Source: Streptomyces sp. ISL-43
GTDB lineage: Bacteria; Actinomycetota; Actinomycetes; Streptomycetales; Streptomycetaceae
DNA length: 64,000 nt
Assembly (NCBI RefSeq): GCF_018614195.1
Contig: NZ_JAGGOT010000075.1
Coordinates: 1-64,000, forward strand
Direction: 5' to 3'
The notes below the pieces were generated by a model that ran no database searches, was not told the DNA's origin, and saw only the letters and a program-made list of their open reading frames with translations. Every line of letters starts with the position of its first letter. Positions within the stretch are counted from its first letter, which is position 1. A program made the translations under genes and the position numbers. Shown here piece after piece: positions 37,088-44,293 of this stretch.

Positions 37088-37655
37088 CCCGCGGGCTTCG
37101 CGCGCGGCCCGTAAGCCCCAAGCCCGCCACCTCGGCCACCGGGTAGCGGTGCATCGCGTTCCGCTTGGCCCGCAGCGCGGGACCAGAGTCGTCTGCGCCA
37201 CACCGCATCTCCGACTTTGGCGCGAGAACGACCGGATCCATCTCCCCATTGGCTCGTTCTGCACTTGCTCCGCGAAGCGTCACCACTTCACCCGGGCCCT
37301 CCGCACACGAATCACGGACTGAGGTCACGAAACGGCAAAGGGACATTGCCTCCCAACTAGCCGCACTACCGGGCCAATCGGTGTACTGGAACACAGTGGA
37401 TCATCGAATTACCGTGGGGTAGTGTCCAGATCGCAAACGTCCGGAGGCACTTTTTTTGCAGGGGGGAAGGAATGCGGCAGCTATTTTCCATAACCCGCAT
37501 GATTCCGTCCGCAAGAATCCCGAAGTCACCTTCGAGAGCACCTCAGGCGATTTGCTTCGAGCTCGACTGACAACAAAGAGACTGCGAAACGCCGCATCCT
37601 TACGGCGTTCCAGGCGATCTTCTTTCGTCGACTTTCTGCACCTGGAGAGGGTCGC
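37088..37655. other. lower-GC intergenic region before the RiPP operon
   Basis: 568 bp with clearly more A/T than the neighbours, including runs such as CACTTTTTTTGC (about 37449-37460). It holds the promoter of the operon at 37656. A 32-codon frame at 37472 follows a G-rich stretch but its ribosome site is too close to the ATG, so it is not called. The base-composition shift marks a likely insertion boundary of the cluster. Confidence 0.5.
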
Positions 37656-38867
37656 ATGAATTTTTCCCATCAAACCTATCGGGACCAATTCGTCGCGGCA
37701 TGCCTGACCGGCCTGCCCGACACCGCAGAGAACTGGTTCCGCCGCCTGGACGACGTCGTGAACGGTGTGGTCGTCGCCGAAGCCGTCGAGGCCGACACCA
37801 CCGGTGAGCCGCCCCTGCGGTCGCTCACCGCGCTCGGGGACCTCGGGGCACTGGGGGTCCAGGTCCCCGTGGAGTACGGGGGCCTCGGTCTCGGTGACGG
37901 CGCCGCCTGTCTCGTGGTCGAACGGGTCGCGCAGGCCTGCGCCTCCACCGCCGCCATCCTGATGTTCCACTATCAGGTCGTGCGCAGGACCCTCGCCTTC
38001 GGCGCGGACCCCTGGCGTGACGACGATCTGCGCGGCTTCGCCACCGGATCGCTGATCGGCGCGAGCGCCTGGACCGAGAAGGCGACGACCAAGAACAAGG
38101 AGAACCTCCAGACCCGACTGCGGTCCCACGGCTCCCGGTTGATCCTCGACGGCGAGAAGACCTTCTGCACCGGACTGTCCGCGGCCGGCGTGGTGCACGT
38201 CCTCGCGGAGACCGAGCTGGACGGCGGCCGGCAAGGCGCCACCTTCGTCCGGGTCGACCCCAAGGACCCCGGCGTCAGGATCTCCGCCGCCTACCCGCTG
38301 CTCGGCCTGCGGGCGTCCGGCACCGCCTCGGTGGAACTGCACGGGGTCGAGCTCGCGCGGACCGACCTCGTCGGCGAACCGGGCAGCGGCCGCAGGCTGA
38401 TGGGCCACAACCACGAGGTCTGCCTCAACCCGGGGCTGCTCGCCCTGGGCGCGGCGGCCGGGGCGTTCGAGGACGCCTGCCTCATGGTCACCGGACGCAT
38501 GCCGGACACGCAGCCCCGTACCGGCGCCGAACAGGTGCGCGCGTCGCTCGCCGACACCCTGGTGCGCGTCGAGACGAGCTACGCCTACGCGGCGCTCGCC
38601 GTGGCGGGCTGCGGGGAAGGCGCCTCCCCCGTGGTCTCCAGCAAGTTCAAGCTGCAGGCCTCCGCGGCCGCGGAGGAGATCACCGGGGAGCTGCTGCACA
38701 CCGTCGGCTCGCGGGGCTTCCTGGGCTCCTTCCCGCTGGAGCGCCGGCTCAGGGACGCGCGGGCCACCGCGCTGATGGGCCCGTCCAACTCCCTGATCCG
38801 CGACCGCATCACCGACCACCTGCTCACCACCGACACTCTGCCGGAGGCGGACCATGACCAGCGCTGA
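37656..38867 (+). CDS. acyl-CoA-dehydrogenase-fold flavoprotein of the RiPP operon
   Basis: A 403-residue protein with the three-domain acyl-CoA dehydrogenase fold: ALGVQVPVEYGGLGLGDGAACLVVERVAQ, ASAWTEKATTK (FAD-binding middle domain), LLGLRASGTASVELHGVEL, and the C-terminal helix block LLHTVGSRGFLGSFPLERRLRDARA. The usual catalytic Glu of the YEG(T/S) block is not seen: the position reads LMGPSNSLIRD. It may therefore be a flavin oxidase or monooxygenase rather than a true dehydrogenase. As first gene of the MNIO operon (its end overlaps the next gene by 14 bp), it may dehydrogenate or oxidise the peptide. The start has AGAGGG upstream. Confidence 0.85.
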   Translation: MNFSHQTYRDQFVAACLTGLPDTAENWFRRLDDVVNGVVVAEAVEADTTGEPPLRSLTALGDLGALGVQVPVEYGGLGLGDGAACLVVERVAQACASTAAILMFHYQVVRRTLAFGADPWRDDDLRGFATGSLIGASAWTEKATTKNKENLQTRLRSHGSRLILDGEKTFCTGLSAAGVVHVLAETELDGGRQGATFVRVDPKDPGVRISAAYPLLGLRASGTASVELHGVELARTDLVGEPGSGRRLMGHNHEVCLNPGLLALGAAAGAFEDACLMVTGRMPDTQPRTGAEQVRASLADTLVRVETSYAYAALAVAGCGEGASPVVSSKFKLQASAAAEEITGELLHTVGSRGFLGSFPLERRLRDARATALMGPSNSLIRDRITDHLLTTDTLPEADHDQR

Positions 38868-39753
38868 CCAGCACCGACGGCACCGGAAACCGGCCCCGAT
38901 CGGCGCGGGCTACCTGCACCACTGCGTTCCGGCCCACCAGAAGTACTTCGAGCGGCTGTTGGAGATCGGCGCGCGCGTCGACATGGTCGAGTACCTGGCG
39001 GCGCACTTCGCCTCCGACCCCGGCTTCCTCGGCGAGATCAACGCCGGTACGGCGGGCCTCCCGTCGACGCTGCACAGCTACGAGTACATGCTCGGATCGG
39101 TGGAATCGGCGCTGGCGGAGACGATCGGGCGGCTGCAGCAGATGGCAGACGTGTCCAACTGCCTGTGGATCGGCGAGCACGTCGGCATGGTCGGCACGCG
39201 GGACACGTACGCGGGAACGTTCATGCAGCCGATGGGCACCGATGAGCAGACGCAGGTGTTCATCGACAACCTGCGGGCGGCGAACGAGGAGTCCCCCTAC
39301 CCGCTGATCATCGAGAACCAGCCCATGCTGTTCAACCAGATCGGCCCGCGAACGGTGTGCCAGCAGGTCGCCGACATCGCGGAGGGCGCGGACGCCGGCA
39401 TTCTGCTCAGCCTCTCCAATCTCGTGATCTCGGACGATTACCACGCCGTCGACTGGGACAGCGAACTGGCGCACATTCCGCTGGACCGCGTCTGGCAGGT
39501 ACACATACCGATCCCCAACGAGAAGGAACTCAAGGAACCGGAATACTCCCGGTTCCGGGAGAACGAGAAGTGGCATTTCTCGACCCTGGAGAACCTTTTC
39601 AAGGAGAAGGACTTCCAGCCCGCGGTCGTCATTCTCGAAGTCGAGGCCAGCGGCACCCCTTCCCGTCCGGAACCCGAGCGCACCAAGGAGCGCCTCGACT
39701 GGGTCCGGGACCTGATGGGATCCCGTCTGCAAACAGAGGAGGCGGCTCGATGA
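38854..39753 (+). CDS. DUF692/MNIO-family iron-dependent oxidative enzyme
   Basis: A 299-residue TIM-barrel protein of the multinuclear non-haem iron oxidative enzyme family (MbnB, TglH relatives). Likely metal-site blocks: Glu46 in MVEYLAAHF, His74 in LHSYEY, Glu108-His109 in IGEHVGM, Glu154-Asn155 in IIENQPM, Asn189 in LLSLSNLVIS, His217 in VWQVHIPI. The family usually has LDxxN where this protein has LSLSN (Ser186 for Asp), and the second His of HxAGH is absent, so it is a divergent branch. Family members modify Cys, Asn, Asp or aromatic residues of peptides with O2. The partner protein and the repeat precursor follow directly. Confidence 0.85.
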   Translation: MTSADQHRRHRKPAPIGAGYLHHCVPAHQKYFERLLEIGARVDMVEYLAAHFASDPGFLGEINAGTAGLPSTLHSYEYMLGSVESALAETIGRLQQMADVSNCLWIGEHVGMVGTRDTYAGTFMQPMGTDEQTQVFIDNLRAANEESPYPLIIENQPMLFNQIGPRTVCQQVADIAEGADAGILLSLSNLVISDDYHAVDWDSELAHIPLDRVWQVHIPIPNEKELKEPEYSRFRENEKWHFSTLENLFKEKDFQPAVVILEVEASGTPSRPEPERTKERLDWVRDLMGSRLQTEEAAR

Positions 39754-40601
39754 GTCTGGCCGGACTGCAGCAGCTGTTGACCCGCTCGGTGCGCGACACC
39801 GAGTACCGCCGCGCCGTCACGCGGCCGGAAGGTCTGGACCGGGCGGCCGCCGAACTCGGCCTGACCGATGAGGAGAAGGCGCAGTTCGCGGCCATCCAGC
39901 CCGACTACCTCGAAGGCGTCGCCACCCTCGTCATCAAGCAGCGGATCGTCCGACGGGAGGCGGAGTTCGCGCTCTTCCTCAACGCCCTGTTCCGCTACAC
40001 GCCCCGGGGCCGCTTCTTCGAGGCGTACCACCAGACGGTGTCCGTCGGCCAGTTCGGCCGGATGGAAGAGGTCCGGCGCTTTTGCGACTTCGCCTTCGAC
40101 TACATCGTCGACAGGTCGCTCCCGGAGCACCTGGTGGACATCCTGCGGTTCTGCAGCTACGTCTGCGAGCTCGCGGAGACGCCGAAGGAGTTTCCGCGGG
40201 GGCCGGAGGGTCCGCTGCGCAGCAGCAGCAGCACGCTGGTGCTGCGCAAGCCCTACTCCGTCGTCGAGTTCCGCTACGACATGCTGCGGCTGGCGAAGGA
40301 GGACGACGACTACGGCGTCGACCCGCGGCCTCGGCCGACCACGCTGCTGCTCCAGCGGGACTGGCGCCAGCCCAAGCGCTCCCGGGCCTTCGACCTGAGC
40401 GAGCACCCGCTCCTCGCGGAGCTGACCAGGGGCCCCCGCACGGTGCTGGACGCCGGCGGGCTGCTGCCCCGGCTCTCCCACGGGTTCGTCAAGGAACTCG
40501 TGGAGAGCCTGCACGACCGCCAGATCGTGCACCTGATGCTTCCCGCCGAGCTCGTGGGGTACAGCCTCGCGAGCCCGGCGGGGGAACCGGAAGAATCATG
40601 A
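39750..40601 (+). CDS. probable MNIO partner protein (precursor recognition)
   Basis: A 283-residue protein whose ATG (39750) overlaps the MNIO stop. MNIO enzymes normally need a partner encoded next door that binds the precursor leader, and the position and length fit. The N-terminus (LAGLQQLLTRSVRDTEYRRAVTRPEGLDRAAAELGLTDEEKAQF) is a small helical domain reminiscent of LigA/Nif11-like leaders and of DUF2063 partners. The middle is helical with many aromatic residues. The C-terminal 60 residues (LDAGGLLPRLSHGFVKELVESLHDRQIVHLML) could be a winged-helix-like fold. I cannot assign a named family with certainty. Confidence 0.65.
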   Translation: MSLAGLQQLLTRSVRDTEYRRAVTRPEGLDRAAAELGLTDEEKAQFAAIQPDYLEGVATLVIKQRIVRREAEFALFLNALFRYTPRGRFFEAYHQTVSVGQFGRMEEVRRFCDFAFDYIVDRSLPEHLVDILRFCSYVCELAETPKEFPRGPEGPLRSSSSTLVLRKPYSVVEFRYDMLRLAKEDDDYGVDPRPRPTTLLLQRDWRQPKRSRAFDLSEHPLLAELTRGPRTVLDAGGLLPRLSHGFVKELVESLHDRQIVHLMLPAELVGYSLASPAGEPEES

Positions 40602-40617
40602 CTATGAGGAGTATGCG

Positions 40618-40845
40618 ATGAGCACCATCGGTTCAGAGTTCGGCTTCGGCCCGAGCACCGTCGTCGCCAAGAACAAGGCCAACTTCGCCGACGACGACTT
40701 CGGCCCCAGCACCGTCGTCGCCAAGAACAAGGCCAACTTCGCCGACGACGACTTCGGCCCCAGCACCGTCGTCGCCAAGAACAAGGCCAACTTCGCCGAC
40801 GACGACTTCGAGATGCTCCTGACGTCGGAACTGGCCGCCGCGTAG
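40618..40845 (+). CDS. RiPP precursor peptide with three 18-residue core repeats
   Basis: A 75-residue peptide: a nine-residue start (MSTIGSEFG), three identical repeats of FGPSTVVAKNKANFADDD (residues 10-63) and a tail FEMLLTSELAAA. There is no Cys. Repeated cores between acidic spacers are a known layout for RiPP precursors that release several product copies (as in thiovarsolin and cyanobactin precursors). GAGGAG lies six bases before the ATG. It sits between MNIO/partner genes and exporter/tailoring genes, and a strong palindromic terminator follows at 40896. The leader is very short, so the C-terminal tail or the repeat itself may be what the enzymes bind. Confidence 0.85.
   Translation: MSTIGSEFGFGPSTVVAKNKANFADDDFGPSTVVAKNKANFADDDFGPSTVVAKNKANFADDDFEMLLTSELAAA
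40645..40806 (+). repeat. 54-bp tandem repeat x3 in the precursor gene
   Basis: Units at 40645-40698, 40699-40752 and 40753-40806. In the parts compared they differ at a single base (GGCCCGAGC in unit 1, GGCCCCAGC in units 2 and 3), a synonymous change. Such near-identity points to recent duplication or gene conversion. Confidence 0.9.
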
Positions 40846-40895
40846 TTCCCGGTCAGCCGTCGGCACCCACACCAGTAGGGCCGCGGCCGGCACAT

Positions 40896-40931
40896 TCGGC
40901 CGGCCCGGGGGGCGCCCCCCGGGCCGGCCGA
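40896..40931. terminator. 36-bp perfect palindrome after the precursor gene
   Basis: TCGGCCGGCCCGGGGGGC and its exact reverse complement meet without a loop at 40913/40914. A GC-rich stem of this size, 50 bp after the precursor stop and without a T-run, probably acts as a partial terminator or RNA stabiliser. That would keep precursor mRNA above that of downstream genes. Confidence 0.7.
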
Positions 40932-40996
40932 CCCTCACCTTTCCCGCAACCGCGACACACCCCGCCGTGCAGCGCAGCGGCGCACCTGGAGCCAGC

Positions 40997-42241
40997 GTGA
41001 CCTCGCCTTCCGTCCCCCATCGCAGCATCGCCAGGCTCTGGACAGCGAGCGCGCTGTCCTCCGGATCGACCTGGGTCATGCAGATCAGCCTGTTCATCCA
41101 GGTGCTCCGTGACTCCTCCCCCGCCGCGCTCGCGGCGGTGGAGCTCATCGGCACCGTGCCCGCGCTGGCCTTCATGATGGTGGCCGGAACCCTCGCCGAC
41201 CGGTTCGACGTACGTCGCCTCGCCATCGGCTCCATGGCCGCGCAGGCGGTCTGCGTCCTGGGCATGGTGCTCTTCCTGGACAACGGGATCTGGATCACCG
41301 CCGCGTTCTACGGCCTCCAGGGCCTGAGCAACACCCTCTGGCCGCCGGCCAGGCAGCAGTGGCTGTACGGGGTGGTGCCGCCGGAGGGCAGGCCCACCGC
41401 CAACGCCAGGCTCGGTTCCGTCTCGGGAACGATGACGGTCGTCGGCGCCTCGCTCGGTGGCGTGCTGTCCAGCTGGAGCCCGACCGGCGCCATGGCCGTC
41501 GCCGGCGCCCTGCAGGTGCTGGCGGTCGTACCGCTGCTCCTGCAGGCCAAGGAGCCCCTCGCGTACGCGGAGCCCGTCCGCGAGGCCGTCACCCCGGAGC
41601 CCCTGCGCAAGGAGCTGACCGCCGGACTGCGCGTGCTGCGCGACCTGCCGCTGGCGCGCTCCGTCGTCTGGATCGGCATCGCCTGGGGCTGCATAGGCGG
41701 GGCGTACGACATCCTGCTCGCCGCCTACGCCACCGGCTACCTCGACGGCAACGGCACCGTCCTGGGCGCGCTGTACGTCATGGACGGCGTGGCCGTGATC
41801 CTCGGCACCGTCCTGGCCGCCCGGATCGCGTTGCGCCACCACCTGTCCGCCTACGCCGCGGCCTACATATTCCAGGGGCTCGCCTGGGGGTCCTTCTTCC
41901 TCGTGGGGCACGCGGTCGTCGCCATCGCGCTGCTGGGCGTGATGCGGCTGGCCAGCGGCATCATCATCGCGCTGGACACCACCGTCCTCCTGGCCACCGT
42001 GCCCGCCTCCGTGCGCGGGCGGGTCTCCAGCGTGCACATGACCACCTACAGCGCGATGGCCCGCATCTCGCTCGCGCTCTTCGGCGGCCTGCTCGTCGTG
42101 TCCGACGTACGCACCGTCGGTTTCTGCACCGGCGTCGCCTCGGTGGTGCTCGGCGGCATCTGGTGGTGGCGCCGGGACCGCGAGGCCGAGCGCCTCTACC
42201 CGGCAGCCGTGGCCGAGGAGCAGGAACCCGCCACCGCCTGA
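40997..42241 (+). CDS. MFS exporter of the RiPP operon
   Basis: A 414-residue major-facilitator protein with about twelve helices, of the MFS_3/enterobactin-exporter type (AALAAVELIGTVPALAFMMVAGTLADRFDVRRLAIGS holds the loop 2-3 motif). GTG 40997 with GGAGC upstream is preferred; GTG 40967 is possible. Its place between the precursor and the tailoring genes suggests export of the product or self-protection. Confidence 0.87.
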   Translation: MTSPSVPHRSIARLWTASALSSGSTWVMQISLFIQVLRDSSPAALAAVELIGTVPALAFMMVAGTLADRFDVRRLAIGSMAAQAVCVLGMVLFLDNGIWITAAFYGLQGLSNTLWPPARQQWLYGVVPPEGRPTANARLGSVSGTMTVVGASLGGVLSSWSPTGAMAVAGALQVLAVVPLLLQAKEPLAYAEPVREAVTPEPLRKELTAGLRVLRDLPLARSVVWIGIAWGCIGGAYDILLAAYATGYLDGNGTVLGALYVMDGVAVILGTVLAARIALRHHLSAYAAAYIFQGLAWGSFFLVGHAVVAIALLGVMRLASGIIIALDTTVLLATVPASVRGRVSSVHMTTYSAMARISLALFGGLLVVSDVRTVGFCTGVASVVLGGIWWWRRDREAERLYPAAVAEEQEPATA

Positions 42242-42420
42242 CCCTCGCCACCGCCCGGCATCCCAGCACCGGCCGGCCCCCGCCACCGCCGGCAACGGCG
42301 TCCCGCTCCGGCACCCACGCGTCCGACCGCACCCGACCGCACGACCACACCTGACCGGGTCCGGCCGCACCCGCGCCGTGCCGTGCACACCCATGTCCAT
42401 TTCCAGCCCTGGGAGGGGTA

Positions 42421-43179
42421 GTGACCACCCGCACCGACACCGTCCTGCGGCTCCTGGCGGAGCGAGCCAGCTGCCGTGACTTCACCGACGAGCAGCTCGA
42501 GGACTCACTCGTCGACGAGGTGCTGAGCGCCGCCGTCCGCGCGCCCACCGCCTTCAACTTCCAGCCGTACTCCTTCGTCGTCGTCCGCGACCCCGAGGTG
42601 CGCGCCGCCCTGTCCCGGATCGCCGGCGGCCAGCGCCACGTCGTCGGCGCTCCAGTGTTCGTCGTCCTCTGCGCGGACATCGGCCGCATCGAGGAGCTGT
42701 GCGAACTGCCGGGACAGCAGCTGGTCTCCGGCGAACACCCGGACGCGCTGCTCAGCTCGGTCATCGACACCTCCCTCGCGGGGATGTGCGCGACGCTGGC
42801 GGCGGAGTCCCTCGGTCTGGGGACGGTGATGGTGGGCGGCATCCGCAACAACCCCTCCGCCACCGCCGAGCTGCTCGGCATGCCGCCCGGCGTGTTCCCG
42901 GTGTTCGGCCTGTGCCTGGGCCGGCCGGCGACCGGCCCCGCGGCCCCGCGGCCGCGGCTGCGCACCGAGCTGGTCGTGCACCGGGACCGCTACGACGCCC
43001 GGTCGGGCGCGCTGCCGCCCCGGCCCGCGGCAACGGGGCTGATCAGCCCCGCCGGTGAGGTCACCGCCGACGACCGGGTGGAGTGGCAGGCCCAGATCGA
43101 CAAGGGCAGGCGCAGCCTGGGCCGCCTGCGGGCCCCGGCCTGGCGGTCGCCTGCCGCGGACCCCGTTCCGGCGGCGTGA
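42421..43179 (+). CDS. nitroreductase-family FMN oxidoreductase
   Basis: A 252-residue protein with the nitroreductase pattern: RASCRDFTDEQ near the N-terminus (FMN phosphate site), APTAFNFQPYSFVVVRDPEVR, GMCATLAAESLGLGTVMVGGI and the LGMPPGVFPVFGLCLGRPA end block. In RiPP clusters such FMN enzymes often oxidise azolines to azoles next to a YcaO enzyme, but a detoxifying role is also possible. GGGAGGGG precedes GTG 42421. It is followed without a gap by the PrpF-like gene (TGATG). Confidence 0.87.
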   Translation: MTTRTDTVLRLLAERASCRDFTDEQLEDSLVDEVLSAAVRAPTAFNFQPYSFVVVRDPEVRAALSRIAGGQRHVVGAPVFVVLCADIGRIEELCELPGQQLVSGEHPDALLSSVIDTSLAGMCATLAAESLGLGTVMVGGIRNNPSATAELLGMPPGVFPVFGLCLGRPATGPAAPRPRLRTELVVHRDRYDARSGALPPRPAATGLISPAGEVTADDRVEWQAQIDKGRRSLGRLRAPAWRSPAADPVPAA

Positions 43180-44240
43180 TGACGGGCCATCTCGCCGTCG
43201 CGCACGGCAGTCCGAGCAGGACGCTGGTGCTGCCGGCCGAGGACTTCGCCGACGGCGCCCGGGACCCCGAGCGGCTGCTCGCCGAGCTCGGCCTGGTACG
43301 GGAGGACCTGCTGCGGGCCGGGCTCGGGGAGATCACCAAGATCGCTCTGATCGGTCCCTCGTCACGCCCCGGCCACCAGCTGGACTACCGCTTCGTACAG
43401 ATCCTGCCGGGGGCCGAACCGGGCTTCGAACTCCGCGGCAGCTGCGGCCACTCCATCCTCGCCGCCTGCTCGGTGGCGGGCCGGTCCGGGGCGCTCCCGC
43501 CGCTCCGCGCCGGGCAGCGGATCCGGGTGAACGTCCTCAACAACGGTGACAGCGTGGAGTGCTCGGTGGAGGAGACCGGCACCGACCGGGAGCGCCTCAG
43601 CGCGTCCTTCCTGCTCAGTCCGGCCATCCCGCTGCGCGACCTGCTGCTGTTCGGCTCCCCGGTGACCGAACTGCCCTTCCGCGGCGGGACCGTCGAGGTG
43701 ACGGGTGCCTCCATGGGGAACCCGTACGTCTTCGTCCGCGCGGCCGATTTCGGGGTGCGCGGGGCCGACGAGCTGTTCGCCGCCGACGAGGCCCTGTTCG
43801 CGGCGCTCTCCGAGGTCAGGCGCACCGCGCAGGCAGCGCTCGGCTGGGCCGGCGGGGTCTTCCCGAAGATCGCCGCCCTGCTGCCGCTGGCGCCCGGGCG
43901 GCTGGCCGTGCGGGCCATCTCGGTGCCGTCCTGGCATCCCACGCTGGCCCTGACCGGCGCGGTCTGCCTGGCTGCCGCGGCCCGTGTCCCCGGCTCCCTG
44001 CCCCATCGACTGGCCGGCGGGGACGGCGTAGACGGCGGGGAGCCGCTGCACGTCCGCACGCCGGGACGCTGGGCGTCGGTGACCGCCCGTACCGCACCCG
44101 TCGCGACCGCGGCACCCATCGCCGGTGCCACCGGTGCCACCGGTGCCGAGCCGGCCCTGACCGAGGTCGGCGTCCGGGGCACGACCGTCAGCTACCTCGG
44201 GCCCCTGCGGTTCGTCGCGGCGGCGGCGTCCGGCCTCTGA
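43179..44240 (+). CDS. PrpF/DapF-fold isomerase-like protein
   Basis: A 353-residue protein of the PrpF (methylaconitate isomerase) family, which shares the diaminopimelate-epimerase fold. Catalytic Cys89 lies in ELRGSCGHSILAA, equivalent to the NCGN block, here SCGHS. The N-terminal half has the family strands (ITKIALIGPSSRPGHQLDYRFVQ) and the second half has VEVTGASMGNPYVFVRAADFG. This fold moves a proton at a carbon next to a carbonyl, so in a RiPP operon it could epimerise or isomerise a residue. The family usually acts on small acids. Start ATG overlaps the nitroreductase stop. Confidence 0.78.
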   Translation: MTGHLAVAHGSPSRTLVLPAEDFADGARDPERLLAELGLVREDLLRAGLGEITKIALIGPSSRPGHQLDYRFVQILPGAEPGFELRGSCGHSILAACSVAGRSGALPPLRAGQRIRVNVLNNGDSVECSVEETGTDRERLSASFLLSPAIPLRDLLLFGSPVTELPFRGGTVEVTGASMGNPYVFVRAADFGVRGADELFAADEALFAALSEVRRTAQAALGWAGGVFPKIAALLPLAPGRLAVRAISVPSWHPTLALTGAVCLAAAARVPGSLPHRLAGGDGVDGGEPLHVRTPGRWASVTARTAPVATAAPIAGATGATGAEPALTEVGVRGTTVSYLGPLRFVAAAASGL

Positions 44241-44293
44241 GCGAGCAACGAGAAATGACGACCGGTCCCACGGATCAGCAAGGAGAAGAGCCA

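Noticed and set aside
37165..37422. 85-residue plus-strand frame ending in a plausible-looking peptide
   Set aside because: No start with a ribosome site; most of the frame is Ser/Pro/Arg shadow composition.
37456..37659. 67-residue frame and an overlapping 32-codon frame at 37472 before the RiPP operon
   Set aside because: The ribosome-site-like G run almost touches the ATG and neither sequence has a recognisable pattern. A leader peptide cannot be excluded.
40633..41298. Antisense frame of 221 residues across the precursor, with repeated blocks
   Set aside because: Its repeats are only the complement of the 54-bp precursor repeats. The sense frame has the ribosome site and operon context.
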